64,000 nt of DNA from Ruminococcus sp. AM36-2AA (GTDB taxonomy: Bacteria; Bacillota; Clostridia; Lachnospirales; Lachnospiraceae): assembly GCF_003461955.1 (NCBI RefSeq), contig NZ_QTYB01000004.1, positions 186,001 through 250,000 of the forward strand, read 5' to 3'. The notes under the pieces are model-generated. The model was not told the DNA's origin, did not search any database, and saw only the letters and a list, made by a program, of their open reading frames with translations. Of this stretch, positions 9,715-20,332 are shown piece after piece (position 1 is the stretch's first letter; every line of letters starts with the position of its first letter). The position numbers and the translations under genes were made by a program.

Positions 9715-11523
9715 CTATTTATCATCCAGCTTCAGGACACTCATAAATGCCTTCTGCGGAATTTCCACATTACCAACCTGACGCATACGTTTCTTACCTT
9801 CCTTCTGTTTCTCAAGAAGTTTCTTTTTACGGGAAATATCTCCGCCATAACACTTGGCAAGAACGTCTTTACGCATGGCTCTTACTGTCTCTCTGGCAAT
9901 GACCTTGCTTCCGATAGCTGCCTGGATCGGGATCTCAAAGAGCTGCCTCGGAATCTCATCTTTCAGTTTCTCGCACATCTTCCTGCCACGCTCATAAGCA
10001 GTATCCGCATGAACGATAAAGGAAAGGGCATCCACCTCTTCCTTGTTCACAAGGATATCCAGTTTCACAAGCTCACTTCTTTCATAACCATCCAGCTCAT
10101 AATCCAGGGACGCATATCCTCTGGAACGTGACTTCAGTGCATCAAAGAAATCGTAAATGATCTCATTCAGAGGCAGCCTGTATTTCAGAAGTGCACGGGT
10201 TTCTTCCATATATTCCATGCCTTTATACTGGCCACGTCTCTCCTGGCAGAGATCCATGATCGCACCGATAAACTCTGTAGTTACCATAATCTCAGCCTTC
10301 ACCATCGGCTCTTCCATATATTCGATCTCAGACGGATCCGGAAGATTAGTCGGGTTGGTCAGTTCGATGACCTCGCCGTTGGTTTTGTAAACTTTATAAA
10401 TAACACTTGGTGCGGTCGTTACAAGATCCAGATTATACTCTCTCTCCAGACGTTCCTGGATGATCTCCAGATGGAGAAGCCCAAGGAACCCACAACGGAA
10501 ACCAAAGCCAAGAGCAACGGAAGTCTCCGGCTCATAATAAAGAGACGCATCATTAAGCTGAAGTTTCTCCAGGGCATCACGAAGATCGCCGTATTTGGCA
10601 CCGTCTGCCGGATAAAGTCCGCAGTAAACCATCGGATTTACCTTCTTATATCCCGGAAGTGCCTCCGCACAGGGGTTGTCTGCGTCCGTTACGGTATCAC
10701 CCACACGGGTATCCCTCACATTCTTGATACTGGCAGTAATATAGCCGACCATACCTGCCGTCAGTTCATCACAGGGAATAAACTGTCCAGCGCCAAAATA
10801 TCCTACTTCTACGACTTCCGTAGTAAATCCGGTAGCCATCATATGGATCTTCGTGCCCTTTTTTACACGGCCGTCCTTGATCCTGCAAAATACGATAACA
10901 CCTTTATAAGGATCATAAACAGAGTCAAAGATAAGGGCTTTCAGAGGTGCATCCACATCTCCCTGCGGTGCCGGAACTTTATTTACGATCTGCTCCAGAA
11001 CCTGTTCCACGTTCAGACCTGTCTTTGCGGAAATCTGCGGTGCATCCTGGGCTTCAATCCCGATCACATCCTCAATCTCATTGATAACACGCTCCGGGTC
11101 CGCACTTGGAAGGTCGATCTTATTGATAACCGGAACCACATCCAAATCATGATCCAGCGCCATATATACGTTGGCAAGGGTCTGAGCCTCGATTCCCTGG
11201 GCAGCATCTACAACAAGGATCGCGCCGTCACAGGCTGCAAGACTCCTGGAAACTTCATAATTAAAGTCTACATGTCCCGGGGTATCGATCAGGTTAAAAA
11301 TATATTCATTTCCATCCTTGGCCTTGTATACAATACGGACAGCCTGGGATTTGATGGTGATTCCACGTTCTCTCTCCAGTTCCATATTATCCAGAACCTG
11401 GGCCTGCATTTCTCTCTCCGTGAGAAGTCCTGTCATCTCGATGATACGGTCCGCAAGTGTTGATTTTCCGTGGTCAATATGTGCAATGATACAAAAATTT
11501 CGAATTTTACTCTGGTCTATCAT
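9715..11523 (-). CDS. lepA: Translation elongation factor 4 (LepA)
   Basis: EF4 is a ribosome-associated GTPase that can back-translocate tRNAs and affects initiation and ribosome maturation under stress. The 602 residues are full length. GTPase motifs are visible: G1 [10 protein letters not shown]2 region RERGITI, G3 DTPGHVDF, G4 NKIDLPSA. The C-terminal domain specific for LepA ends with [19 protein letters not shown]. The ATG at 11523 has AAGGAGG nine bases upstream. Its neighbours spoIIP and gpr (upstream) and hemW (downstream) reproduce a gene order conserved in Firmicutes. Confidence 0.98.
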   Translation of the reverse strand: MIDQSKIRNFCIIAHIDHGKSTLADRIIEMTGLLTEREMQAQVLDNMELERERGITIKSQAVRIVYKAKDGNEYIFNLIDTPGHVDFNYEVSRSLAACDGAILVVDAAQGIEAQTLANVYMALDHDLDVVPVINKIDLPSADPERVINEIEDVIGIEAQDAPQISAKTGLNVEQVLEQIVNKVPAPQGDVDAPLKALIFDSVYDPYKGVIVFCRIKDGRVKKGTKIHMMATGFTTEVVEVGYFGAGQFIPCDELTAGMVGYITASIKNVRDTRVGDTVTDADNPCAEALPGYKKVNPMVYCGLYPADGAKYGDLRDALEKLQLNDASLYYEPETSVALGFGFRCGFLGLLHLEIIQERLEREYNLDLVTTAPSVIYKVYKTNGEVIELTNPTNLPDPSEIEYMEEPMVKAEIMVTTEFIGAIMDLCQERRGQYKGMEYMEETRALLKYRLPLNEIIYDFFDALKSRSRGYASLDYELDGYERSELVKLDILVNKEEVDALSFIVHADTAYERGRKMCEKLKDEIPRQLFEIPIQAAIGSKVIARETVRAMRKDVLAKCYGGDISRKKKLLEKQKEGKKRMRQVGNVEIPQKAFMSVLKLDDK

Positions 11524-11662
11524 TCAGGAAATCCTCCTTAAGTTTCTCTTGCATCAGACGGACATTCCTGTTCCGCTCTGCTGCATGCCTGTAAATGTAG
11601 TCACTTCACGCTTTTCATTCACAAAGCATATTTTTCCATACTGCTCTTTATCATATCATATT

Positions 11663-12994
11663 TTAGCCGTTTTTGTCACTGCCTTTCAATACTCTGTTTA
11701 AGATATCTGCAAAAGGTTCCATGGCATTTCGGACTTCCTCCACAGTATTGGTCTGTGCACCCGCTTCCAGAAGAAGGGCCCGGGGCTTCAGATGAAGGTT
11801 ATAACGAAGCCCTGCCAGATAAATTCCCCGGTAAAGCTTTGGATAGTACTGTGCTGCCTGGTATTCCAGCTGAAAAGAAAAAGCCAGATTCTCTTCTATG
11901 TAAGGATTGGGCAGATAACTCACCGCTCCCTGGTTGACCGTATAACTCAACCCATTATAAAAAAGCAGCTGCGCTGTTGGTTTCCCGTCTATTTCCGTCA
12001 CCAGATGACGGTCATCCGGCACGCCGTCTCTGTGGAGATCGATCACCACTTCAACAGAAGGGTTCTCCTCCAGGACCTTTTCTATGGAAGCTCTTGCATA
12101 ATCATATGCTTTACTCCGGTCCAGCTGCCCGCCCATCATATCAAAAGCGTCTGTCACATGAAGCACCCGATAACCATATGTCTTTTCAAGCAGCTCCGCG
12201 AGATGGTCGCCCACTCCAACGATGGTATCTTCCACCTGTCCTTCTCTGGAGTCTGCAAACGTTTCCTGGGAATGGGTGTGATAGATCAGGATCTGTGGCA
12301 CCTCCGGGTCCTGTTTTATGGAAAGATCTTCTTTCAGGAATCTGGTTCCGCAAATCTGCTGTGCATTCGTCTCCGTATTGGAATCCAGGATAAAAAACTG
12401 ATTCATCACATAATCAAAATCTGCCAGTTTCGCAGGAGACAGATCGATCTGCGGATGAGGCAGTGCCACGGTTTCCTGAGTTTTTCCGGCTTCTTCGCCA
12501 GAGGTCTTCTTTTCTTTTGGAGCCGTTTTTGTCGGAGTGCTCTCTGACGGGGTATCTTCCGGTTTCGTAATTTCCGGCGTTTTCTCTTTTTTCTGACTTG
12601 TCTCTTTTTTTATTTCATCTTTCTTTTCCACATTTTCCTTCTGCTTTCCATCAGTTTTCTTGGTTTCGGCACTGTCAGAAGGCTTCTGTACGGACTCCGG
12701 CGATTCTTTTTCCTCTGCCTTCTCCGCCTCCGCCAGAAGAAGCGCCTCCTGCTCTTTCCGGTTTTCCGCTTCCACTTCCTCCCCCAGATGCTCTGCATTT
12801 TTTTCCTGCAAAAGCATCTCTGTTTCACGGTCCTGCCCGTTTTCCTCCTGCAAAGCTTTCTTTTCCAGAAAGCAATACAGCGGCAGCTGTCTGTAGATCT
12901 CACCATGCTTGAAAAAATCCCCCGGCAGTGCAGCCACGACGCACAGAAAGATCAGGCTCAAAACCACACAGAATGCCTTCTGGATATTCGTCAC
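11663..12994 (-). CDS. spoIIP: Stage II sporulation protein P
   Basis: SpoIIP is a peptidoglycan amidase/endopeptidase of the SpoIID-SpoIIM-SpoIIP complex that drives engulfment of the forespore. The 443 residues begin with a membrane anchor (AFCVVLSLIFLCVVAALPG). A long charged, low-complexity linker (about residues 50-165, rich in E, K, T and P) follows, and then the catalytic domain with ILIYHTHSQETF and VVIDLHRDGVPDDRH. Translation starts at GTG behind GAGGTGATC. It follows gpr by 22 bases, so both sporulation genes form one unit. The long linker is more extended than in Bacillus SpoIIP. Confidence 0.93.
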   Translation of the reverse strand: MTNIQKAFCVVLSLIFLCVVAALPGDFFKHGEIYRQLPLYCFLEKKALQEENGQDRETEMLLQEKNAEHLGEEVEAENRKEQEALLLAEAEKAEEKESPESVQKPSDSAETKKTDGKQKENVEKKDEIKKETSQKKEKTPEITKPEDTPSESTPTKTAPKEKKTSGEEAGKTQETVALPHPQIDLSPAKLADFDYVMNQFFILDSNTETNAQQICGTRFLKEDLSIKQDPEVPQILIYHTHSQETFADSREGQVEDTIVGVGDHLAELLEKTYGYRVLHVTDAFDMMGGQLDRSKAYDYARASIEKVLEENPSVEVVIDLHRDGVPDDRHLVTEIDGKPTAQLLFYNGLSYTVNQGAVSYLPNPYIEENLAFSFQLEYQAAQYYPKLYRGIYLAGLRYNLHLKPRALLLEAGAQTNTVEEVRNAMEPFADILNRVLKGSDKNG

Positions 12995-13016
12995 CCACGA
13001 TCACCTCTATGGTATT

Positions 13017-13946
13017 TTATGACCTGTCCTCCTCGATTAGACTATCAGAAAATGCCATATTCAGTCCTTCAGAAATGGTAAAACTTAAATAGCGCACGGT
13101 TTCATCTACATCTTTCGGTGTCACAAACATGGTATAAAGCTTCGGCGAGATCATTTCCTCCAGAAATTCCTTCTGTTCTTCTTCCTCCAGTGCATCCAGA
13201 AGATCTGCCATGGAATCATGGACAATGGTAGCCGCATCTACCACCGTAGGCACACCGATCCCGATCACACGGACAGAGAGATTTTCCTCATTCAGACCTT
13301 CTCTGTGATTGCCAACTCCGGAACCCGGACTGATCCCGGTATCCGTGATCTGAATGGTACGGTTCAGCCTTGCTGTACTTCTGGCAGCCAGTGCATCAAT
13401 GGCGATCACCACATCCGGCTTTGTTTCGGAAACGACCCCCTGAACGATCTCCAGCGTTTCCATTCCGGTCTGAGCCATCACTCCTGGTGCGATTCCGCTG
13501 ATCTGATGCATTTTCATATGTGCATTTGACTTCAGTCCATACTCCCGGATCACATGCCTTGTCATATGAAGACCGGAAACCGCACGTGGTCCAAGAGAAT
13601 CCGCAGTGATCTCCTGGTTCCCGAGTCCAACCACCAGAACTGACTGCTGCCGTCCCAAATCGATCAGTTCCCGGAGATGATGTGCCACTTCTTCTGAAAT
13701 CTCCCTGTGATAATCCTCATCCGGAACAGAAAGATCCGGCGCTTCAATGGTGATATATGTCCCCTGCGGTTTTCCCATGGTTCTGGCTCCGTTTTCTGTT
13801 GTGATCCGTACCACAGTCGTCCGGACGTCTTTTTCCGCATCATATTTTTCCTGGATCTCTACTCCATGTACTTCTACATTTTCCTCCTGAAAGCGCTCTG
13901 TTGCTTCTAGAGCCAGGTCTGTTCTGATTCTGCTCCTTCCAGTCAT
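13017..13946 (-). CDS. gpr: GPR endopeptidase (germination protease)
   Basis: GPR degrades the small acid-soluble spore proteins during germination and is made as a zymogen in the forespore. The 309-residue product starts MTGRSRIRTDLALEA, with GAGG eight bases before the ATG at 13946. The frame is open 81 codons further, but that segment looks unlike GPR and has no ribosome binding site. Recognisable family segments are VLVVGLGNQEITADSLGPR and PDVVIAIDALAARS. The gene is divergent from rpsT and leads the gpr-spoIIP-lepA-hemW row. Forespore (sigma G) expression is expected from the family; I did not identify the promoter with confidence. Confidence 0.95.
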   Translation of the reverse strand: MTGRSRIRTDLALEATERFQEENVEVHGVEIQEKYDAEKDVRTTVVRITTENGARTMGKPQGTYITIEAPDLSVPDEDYHREISEEVAHHLRELIDLGRQQSVLVVGLGNQEITADSLGPRAVSGLHMTRHVIREYGLKSNAHMKMHQISGIAPGVMAQTGMETLEIVQGVVSETKPDVVIAIDALAARSTARLNRTIQITDTGISPGSGVGNHREGLNEENLSVRVIGIGVPTVVDAATIVHDSMADLLDALEEEEQKEFLEEMISPKLYTMFVTPKDVDETVRYLSFTISEGLNMAFSDSLIEEDRS

Positions 13947-14150
13947 ACTCTCATCCTCTTTTTCTGTAAAATCGTAAACTCTTTCCGCTCCCACTTGCTT
14001 TCCGATCATATCATCGCCATGAAAGCCACATTTTTCGGTGTTTTCGTTTTCATTATTTCCCTTTTTCCCATAAATATGTATCCTTTTCTCCTGCATCCAC
14101 ATCATCTGGTATTTTTTTGTCATTTTTCCGTAATTTTTTTGAAAAATATC

Positions 14151-14179
14151 TTGACATTCTGTTTCACATATAATAATAT
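14151..14179 (+). promoter_or_regulatory. rpsT promoter
   Basis: A perfect TTGACA is followed after 17 bases by TAATAT. It lies about 85 bases before the rpsT start and leaves a leader of about 80 bases. The 318-base gap between gpr and rpsT holds this promoter and, presumably, the gpr promoter on the other strand. Confidence 0.85.
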
Positions 14180-14264
14180 ATATAAGCATGTTTCATAGGA
14201 GCGCCCGTGTCTGTTCCTGTGAATGTAATTTATATTATATTTTTAGGAATCGGAGGTGTACGAA

Positions 14265-14528
14265 TTGGCTAACATTAAATCCGCAAAGAAGAGAATCTTA
14301 GTTAACAGAACTAAGGCTGCAAGAAACAAAGCAATCCGTTCTGCAGTTAAGACTTCCATCAAGAAAGTTGAGACAGCAGTTGAGAATAAGGATAAGGCAG
14401 CTGCAGAGGTTGCTCTTAAGGACGCAATCTCCACAATCAGCAAAGCTACATCCAAGGGCGTTTACCACAAAAATAACTGCGCCAGAAAAATTTCCCGTCT
14501 TTCCAAAGCTGTCAACAGCATTGCGTAA
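14265..14528 (+). CDS. rpsT: 30S ribosomal protein S20
   Basis: S20 binds 16S rRNA early in small-subunit assembly. The 87-residue protein is rich in lysine and alanine (ANIKSAKKRILVNRTKAA at the start) and helical, as the family is. I chose the TTG at 14265 because GGAGGT lies seven bases upstream and because the resulting N-terminus, MANIKSAKKR, is the family's; a GTG nine bases earlier falls inside the ribosome binding site. A strong promoter precedes it and an intrinsic terminator follows. It lies between gpr and holA, as in many Firmicutes. Confidence 0.98.
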   Translation: MANIKSAKKRILVNRTKAARNKAIRSAVKTSIKKVETAVENKDKAAAEVALKDAISTISKATSKGVYHKNNCARKISRLSKAVNSIA

Positions 14529-14571
14529 TAGACCACGGAATATTTTAGTTATAAGCTTATAAGTAAAAGGA

Positions 14572-14604
14572 AAGACAGTCGAACCGTCAGCGACTGTCTT
14601 TTTT
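14572..14604 (+). terminator. rpsT intrinsic terminator
   Basis: A perfect 10-base stem (AAGACAGTCG / CGACTGTCTT) with a nine-base loop is followed by a run of T. It lies 44 bases after the rpsT stop. Confidence 0.93.
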
Positions 14605-14633
14605 GTATATATATTTCTGAAGGAGTTTTTTTT

Positions 14634-15005
14634 ATGATATCTCATCCCCTCTCTGATTTCCGCCGCAGCTATTATATGGAATCTGCCCGCAAAATATTCA
14701 AAAGAAAAACCGCAGCCTACGCCAGAAAAATGGACGTAACCTACGGCCGCATTACCATCCGGGAGCAGAAAACCCGCTGGGGAAGCTGTACCAGTGAAGG
14801 AAACTTAAACTTCAACTGGCGTCTGATCTTCGCTCCGGAAAAGGTTCTTGATTATGTTGTTGTCCACGAACTTGCCCACCGGAAAGAAATGAACCACTCT
14901 CCCGCTTTCTACGCAGTGGTGGCATCTGTAATGCCGGAATATAAAACATACGAAAAATGGCTCAGAGATAACGGCAGAACTCTGTGGCAAAATCCTACGC
15001 CATGA
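14634..15005 (+). CDS. YgjP/SprT-like M48-type metallopeptidase domain protein
   Basis: The 123-residue protein is a short form of the YgjP-like zinc metallopeptidase family. The zinc site HELAHRKEMNHS (HExxH plus a downstream histidine) lies near residue 81. It is preceded by the family block REQKTRWGSCTSEGNLNFNW and followed by VMPEYKTYEKWL. The ATG at 14634 has AAGGAG eight bases upstream. The physiological substrate is unknown for this family. Full-length relatives are about 230 residues, so this is a minimal catalytic version. It follows the rpsT terminator and is convergent with holA, its 3' end nine bases from the holA stop. Confidence 0.85.
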   Translation: MISHPLSDFRRSYYMESARKIFKRKTAAYARKMDVTYGRITIREQKTRWGSCTSEGNLNFNWRLIFAPEKVLDYVVVHELAHRKEMNHSPAFYAVVASVMPEYKTYEKWLRDNGRTLWQNPTP

Positions 15006-15014
15006 AAATGGTAA

Positions 15015-16010
15015 TCATGCACTTTTTGTTCTCGCCGAACTGTATTTCACGATCAGAAGTTCCACACTGAGCACATCTCCCAGTGTACCTGTCTTCACAG
15101 CTTCCTCTGCATCCACGAAATCCCGTACTGCATTTTCCAGTTCTTCCACTGTGTAGGATCTGGCACAGGAAGCCAGATTCCGCACAACAAACGAAGGTAC
15201 TCCCAGTTTGGACGCAATTTCTGTCTGCGAAAGCCCTTCCTGGGACAGTTTCTTTGTGAGACAGATCTGGCGGAACTGTTTTGCCAGAAGAAACAGGATC
15301 CTCATCGGCGGTTCCCGAAGCGTCAGAAGATCATAATACAGATCCAGAGCACGTTTCTGATTTTTCTCAGTAACAGCACGTACCATATCAAAGATCTTAT
15401 TGGTTGTCTGTGTGGTACAGACAGCCTGGATATCCGCCGCAGTCACCACTTCTCTTCCTTCTGTATAGGAAATCAGCTTTTCCAGTTCCATTCTCAGGTT
15501 TCCCATATCGGTCCCTGTCATGGACAAAAGCAGTTCCACATCCCTCTGCGTGATCTTACGGCCATTTTTCCCAAGGATTCCTGCAGCCCATCGCATCAGC
15601 GTCTTTTCATCCTGCTGCTTAAATTCTCCGATACTCCCGCACGCCTTCACAGCCTTGTACATACGGCTTCGCTTGTCAACCTCAGATTCACAGAACACCA
15701 GATAAAGATAATCCGGAAGATTCTTCATATAATCCGCCAGCTCCTCACACTTGTTCTTAAAAAAGCCGGTATCCTCCAGAAGCACGGTCCTTCGATCCGC
15801 AAAAAAAGGCATGGTGTCAAAAAGGCTTATAAGCTCCCGGATATCGATGCCTTTCCCCTCATATCTGGCAAAATTCATGGTATCGTCATCCGGATTGAGT
15901 GCTTTCACCAGATTTCTTTTATACTGCTGTTTCAGATAAGCTTCCTCTCCATAAAGGAGATATACCTGTTTAAATTTTCCTGATTTAATATCTTCCTGAA
16001 TATTTTTCAA
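15015..16010 (-). CDS. holA: DNA polymerase III subunit delta
   Basis: The delta subunit opens the beta clamp within the clamp loader. The product (331 residues from TTG at 16010) begins KNIQEDIKSGKFKQVYLLYGEEAYLKQQ when the initiator is left out, the normal N-terminus of HolA with the degenerate nucleotide-binding region. The frame is open a further 33 codons upstream, but AGGGGT precedes the TTG and the extra segment does not match the family. Domain III features such as LLAKQFRQICLTKKLSQEG lie near residue 245. It shares the region with rpsT, a common Firmicute arrangement. Confidence 0.93.
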   Translation of the reverse strand: MKNIQEDIKSGKFKQVYLLYGEEAYLKQQYKRNLVKALNPDDDTMNFARYEGKGIDIRELISLFDTMPFFADRRTVLLEDTGFFKNKCEELADYMKNLPDYLYLVFCESEVDKRSRMYKAVKACGSIGEFKQQDEKTLMRWAAGILGKNGRKITQRDVELLLSMTGTDMGNLRMELEKLISYTEGREVVTAADIQAVCTTQTTNKIFDMVRAVTEKNQKRALDLYYDLLTLREPPMRILFLLAKQFRQICLTKKLSQEGLSQTEIASKLGVPSFVVRNLASCARSYTVEELENAVRDFVDAEEAVKTGTLGDVLSVELLIVKYSSARTKSA

Positions 16011-16113
16011 TATCTGTACCCCTGTCTGAATATATTTACCATCGTAACCCGGCAATTTCACTGTAATCCAGTTTATACGACCCGCGCCTGAAATGCAACA
16101 CCCATACAAAAAT

Positions 16114-16142
16114 TTGACTTTCCCGCGGATTCATGATACTGT
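16114..16142 (+). promoter_or_regulatory. Promoter of the DUF6465 gene
   Basis: TTGACT is followed after 17 bases by TACTGT, 65 bases before the ATG. It overlaps the upstream end of the open frame of holA on the other strand, which supports the shorter holA start. Confidence 0.65.
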
Positions 16143-16206
16143 AGACGGGTACATATTCCGGCGGAGCCGTTCCGTCAGAGAAATATGTGGAAGGGAGTGT
16201 TCCATT

Positions 16207-16617
16207 ATGGAGAAAAAAAGAAACAGCAGAGCAACAAGCAACCTGAAGAGCGCAACCACAAAAGCCAAAGCTACCGTGAAATCAACTGTAGAGAAGATTG
16301 AGAAAACACCTGCAGCTGAAAAAACTGTAAAAGCAGTCAAGAAAGCAACCGAGACTGTAGCAGCCAAGGCACCAGAAGTAGTAGAAGAAGTTAAGAACAC
16401 TGTAAAGAACCATAAGATCAGCGGCATCACACTTGAAATTTTTGAGACATCCATCACAGTTGCCGACCTTGAGACAGCTGTTAAGAAAGATGCAGAAGCA
16501 AAAGGCCTTAAGGGCAAAGAGCTCCACATCTATGTAAATGCAGAAGAAAGAGCAGCTTATTACACTGCAGACGGAGAAGGTTCCGACGATTACAAAATCG
16601 ATCTGACTACTCTGTAA
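16207..16617 (+). CDS. DUF6465 family protein with histone H1-like N-terminal tail
   Basis: The 136-residue protein has two parts. Residues 1-75 are low complexity and rich in K, A, T and V with regularly spaced lysines, resembling histone H1 tails or bacterial AlaAla-Lys repeat proteins. Residues 78-136 form a small domain (ISGITLEIFETSITVADLE, then GKELHIYVNAEERAAYYTADG) typical of DUF6465 from Lachnospiraceae. The function is not known. The ATG at 16207 lies behind GGGAG; a longer open frame upstream is ignored because it overlaps the promoter. It has its own promoter and terminator, so it is a single-gene unit. The tail could bind nucleic acid or wall polymers; neither is shown. Confidence 0.8.
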   Translation: MEKKRNSRATSNLKSATTKAKATVKSTVEKIEKTPAAEKTVKAVKKATETVAAKAPEVVEEVKNTVKNHKISGITLEIFETSITVADLETAVKKDAEAKGLKGKELHIYVNAEERAAYYTADGEGSDDYKIDLTTL

Positions 16618-16685
16618 GTTCCAGCGGTTTTTCCGCACGAACACCATACTACATCGGTCTGCCACAGAGCAGTTCCGGCGGCGCA

Positions 16686-16742
16686 AAAAAGCCATGCACA
16701 GGACATCCTTTTTCTTGTCCCACTGCATGACTTTTCTTTTTT
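16686..16742. terminator. Bidirectional terminator between DUF6465 and glpK
   Basis: Two nested stems (AAAAGC-CATGCA with TGCATG-A-CTTTT, and GGACA with TGTCC) form one long hairpin flanked by A- and T-rich ends. It separates two convergent genes, so it can serve both. Confidence 0.8.
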
Positions 16743-16747
16743 GTCTT

Positions 16748-18289
<1,542 letters not shown>

Positions 18290-18298
18290 TTATGCAGC

Positions 18299-18874
18299 CT
18301 AAAGCTCCCATACCCCCTGATTCGTAGTGGAAACTGCTGCGGCCCCCGCCCCCAGCGCTCCCATTACATCCTCTTTATCAGAAATCAGACCACCTGCGAT
18401 CACAGGTACCCTGCTTGTTCTGCATATTTTTCTGAGGATCTTCGGCATCAGCCCTGGCAAAACTTCAACCACGTCCGGCAGCTGCTCATGCTGGTTTCCA
18501 AGATTTTCAATATTCTTGATCGCCATGGAATCAATGAGAAAAAAGCGCAGGACGGTATACATCCCGAGCTTTTTTGCTCTGTTGATCATCGATGCTTTGG
18601 TGGAAATAATTCCATCTGCATGAATATCCTCACAAATATAATCGACAGAAACCTCTTTTGAACTCAATCCGGTTATCAGATCAATATGTACCATTGCAAT
18701 CTTCCCTGCCTGATGGATCCGCTCTACGATCTCTCCGATAGAACGAATATCTCCATACAGGATAAAGATCACAGTAAGTTCTTCTCTTTGCAGACAGTTT
18801 GAAAGTCCCTGTTCATCTTTCACTGCCGCTATGATCGGGTTTGCCTCGATCGCATCCAGAAATTCTCTATCCAT
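18299..18874 (-). CDS. glpP: Glycerol-3-phosphate responsive antiterminator
   Basis: GlpP proteins bind leader mRNAs of glp genes when G3P is present and let RNA polymerase pass a terminator. The 191 residues start MDREFLDAIEANPIIAAVKD, with GGAGG eight bases upstream. Conserved blocks are MVHIDLITGLSSKEVSVDY, GIISTKASMINRAKKLG and VPVIAGGLISDKEDV, the (beta/alpha)8 phosphate-binding part. Co-transcription with glpK is likely. Two leaders in this window (24.7 and 29.4 kb) have the expected mutually exclusive hairpins, and I propose that they are its targets. Upstream of glpP only a weak promoter (TACAAT at 18935-18940) and no such leader is seen. Confidence 0.93.
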   Translation of the reverse strand: MDREFLDAIEANPIIAAVKDEQGLSNCLQREELTVIFILYGDIRSIGEIVERIHQAGKIAMVHIDLITGLSSKEVSVDYICEDIHADGIISTKASMINRAKKLGMYTVLRFFLIDSMAIKNIENLGNQHEQLPDVVEVLPGLMPKILRKICRTSRVPVIAGGLISDKEDVMGALGAGAAAVSTTNQGVWEL

Positions 18875-19031
18875 CTGTTTGCCCTCCGCAATGTTCACAC
18901 AATATAGTTGTATCTTCACACATTATCCGAAGATATTGTAACAGTTTATCATTGCAAAGACCAGACAGTTTTACCAGATATGTCGATATTTGTTACTGTT
19001 CACTCCGTGGCCAGTAACTGATAATTTCATC

Positions 19032-19062
19032 AAAACCAGGCAAGTCGCAATGACTTGCCTGG
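19032..19062 (-). terminator. Terminator of the Ldh-family dehydrogenase gene
   Basis: A perfect 11-base stem (CCAGGCAAGTC / GACTTGCCTGG) with a five-base loop lies 11 bases after the stop, followed on the minus strand by TTTTG. Confidence 0.85.
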
Positions 19063-19072
19063 CTCAGAAATA

Positions 19073-20191
19073 TTATTTCTCAAATGGGAATTTGAACTGT
19101 GTAAGTCCGAATTCATCACGGAGTCCGATAAACTCTTTCTGAACTGCCTCAGTTACCGGAACACCTTTGTCTTTACGATACATCCATACATCGTACTCTT
19201 TCTCACCTGCGGTGTAGATACGTTCCTGTCCAGGAGCTTTCTCAGATCCTCTCAGGTCTCTTAAGATATCGCCGCATGTTTTCTTGAATGCTTCAGCGCC
19301 CATGAATGCTTCTGTATCGATCGCGATGAAGAAGTGTCCAAGATGATATGGACGGATGCTTCCATCCTCATTCTTTCCTTCCAGTGCTCTTAAGAAGATA
19401 CCGGACTGAAGTGCTGCGGAAAGGATCTCAACAACTGTGGAGTATCCATATCCTTTATATCCTCCGTTTGTCTCGCCAAATCCGCCGAGAGGAGCAAGTG
19501 CAGCCTGTTTGCTGCGGATTTTCTTGAGGATCTCAACGCTGTCTGTAAGCTCCTCACCTTCTCTGGAAATAACAAGACCTTTAGGAGTATCGTGTCCGAT
19601 ACGTGCGTAGTATTCGATCTTGCCGTTCTGAATAACAGATGTTGCACAGTCCAGCATGAACGGGAATGGCTCATCTGTAGGCATGCTGAATGTCAGCGGG
19701 TTTGTTCCGAGCATATTCTCAACACCAAATGTAGGTGCAACGGACGGTCTTGCGTTTGTACCACTGATACCGATCATGTTCTCTTTTGTTGCGAGACCTG
19801 TCCAGTATCCTGCGATTCCATAATGAGAAGAGTTACGAACTGCAACCATACCCATGCCATACTTATGTGCTTTCTCGATACACATATCCATAGCTTTCTT
19901 GCTGGCTACCATTCCCATACCATCGTTGGCATCAATAACTGCAGTTGTTGGTGTCTCTTTGATGATATCAATCTTTGTTACCGGATTTAAGATTCCAGCT
20001 TTGATACGATCAATGTAGATCGGTTTGAAACGGTTGCAGCCATGGCTCTCAATTCCACGTCTGTCACTCTCAAGAAGTACATCAGAGCAAAGTCTTGCGT
20101 CTGCTTCCGGAACTCCTACTTTCTCAAATACAGCTGTCATAAAATCATCTGCGAGCTGCCAGGGAATAAAAGGTCTTGTTTCTTTCTCCAT
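19073..20191 (-). CDS. Ldh family (malate/L-lactate/sulfolactate type) NAD(P)-dependent dehydrogenase
   Basis: This 372-residue cytosolic oxidoreductase belongs to the type-2 malate/L-lactate dehydrogenase family, which also includes ureidoglycolate and sulfolactate dehydrogenases. Visible blocks are the catalytic-histidine segment RRGIESHGCNRFKPIY near 49, SSHYGIAGYWTGLA near 127, NPLTFSMPTDEPFP and GYKGYGYSTVVEILSAAL near 247. The ATG at 20191 has GGAGGA seven bases upstream. Substrate cannot be told from sequence. The gene sits between glpP-glpK and the phosphodiesterase with its own terminator. It may reoxidise NADH from glycerol use, but no shared leader ties it to the GlpP regulon. Confidence 0.85.
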   Translation of the reverse strand: MEKETRPFIPWQLADDFMTAVFEKVGVPEADARLCSDVLLESDRRGIESHGCNRFKPIYIDRIKAGILNPVTKIDIIKETPTTAVIDANDGMGMVASKKAMDMCIEKAHKYGMGMVAVRNSSHYGIAGYWTGLATKENMIGISGTNARPSVAPTFGVENMLGTNPLTFSMPTDEPFPFMLDCATSVIQNGKIEYYARIGHDTPKGLVISREGEELTDSVEILKKIRSKQAALAPLGGFGETNGGYKGYGYSTVVEILSAALQSGIFLRALEGKNEDGSIRPYHLGHFFIAIDTEAFMGAEAFKKTCGDILRDLRGSEKAPGQERIYTAGEKEYDVWMYRKDKGVPVTEAVQKEFIGLRDEFGLTQFKFPFEK

Positions 20192-20332
20192 TGTAAAAAT
20201 CCTCCATATACATTATTATAGTTTTTTTATTTTACTTATATAGATCTGCAGCAGAACCCCCTCCTGCCGGAGATTTCAAATTTAGCCTGCCTCCTGTATG
20301 TGCCTCACAGAAAGCGTCTTTACATCGCAGTG

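Noticed and set aside
10471..11463. 330-codon open frame on the plus strand
   Set aside because: It is the shadow of lepA. No ribosome binding site and no recognisable protein features.
13947..14189. N-terminal extension of GPR by 81 residues
   Set aside because: The segment has no family similarity and no ribosome binding site, while the ATG at 13946 has GAGG at proper spacing.
18875..19031. GlpP leader ahead of glpP-glpK
   Set aside because: The conserved loop ATTGAGAA is absent and no terminator-antiterminator pair can be drawn there.
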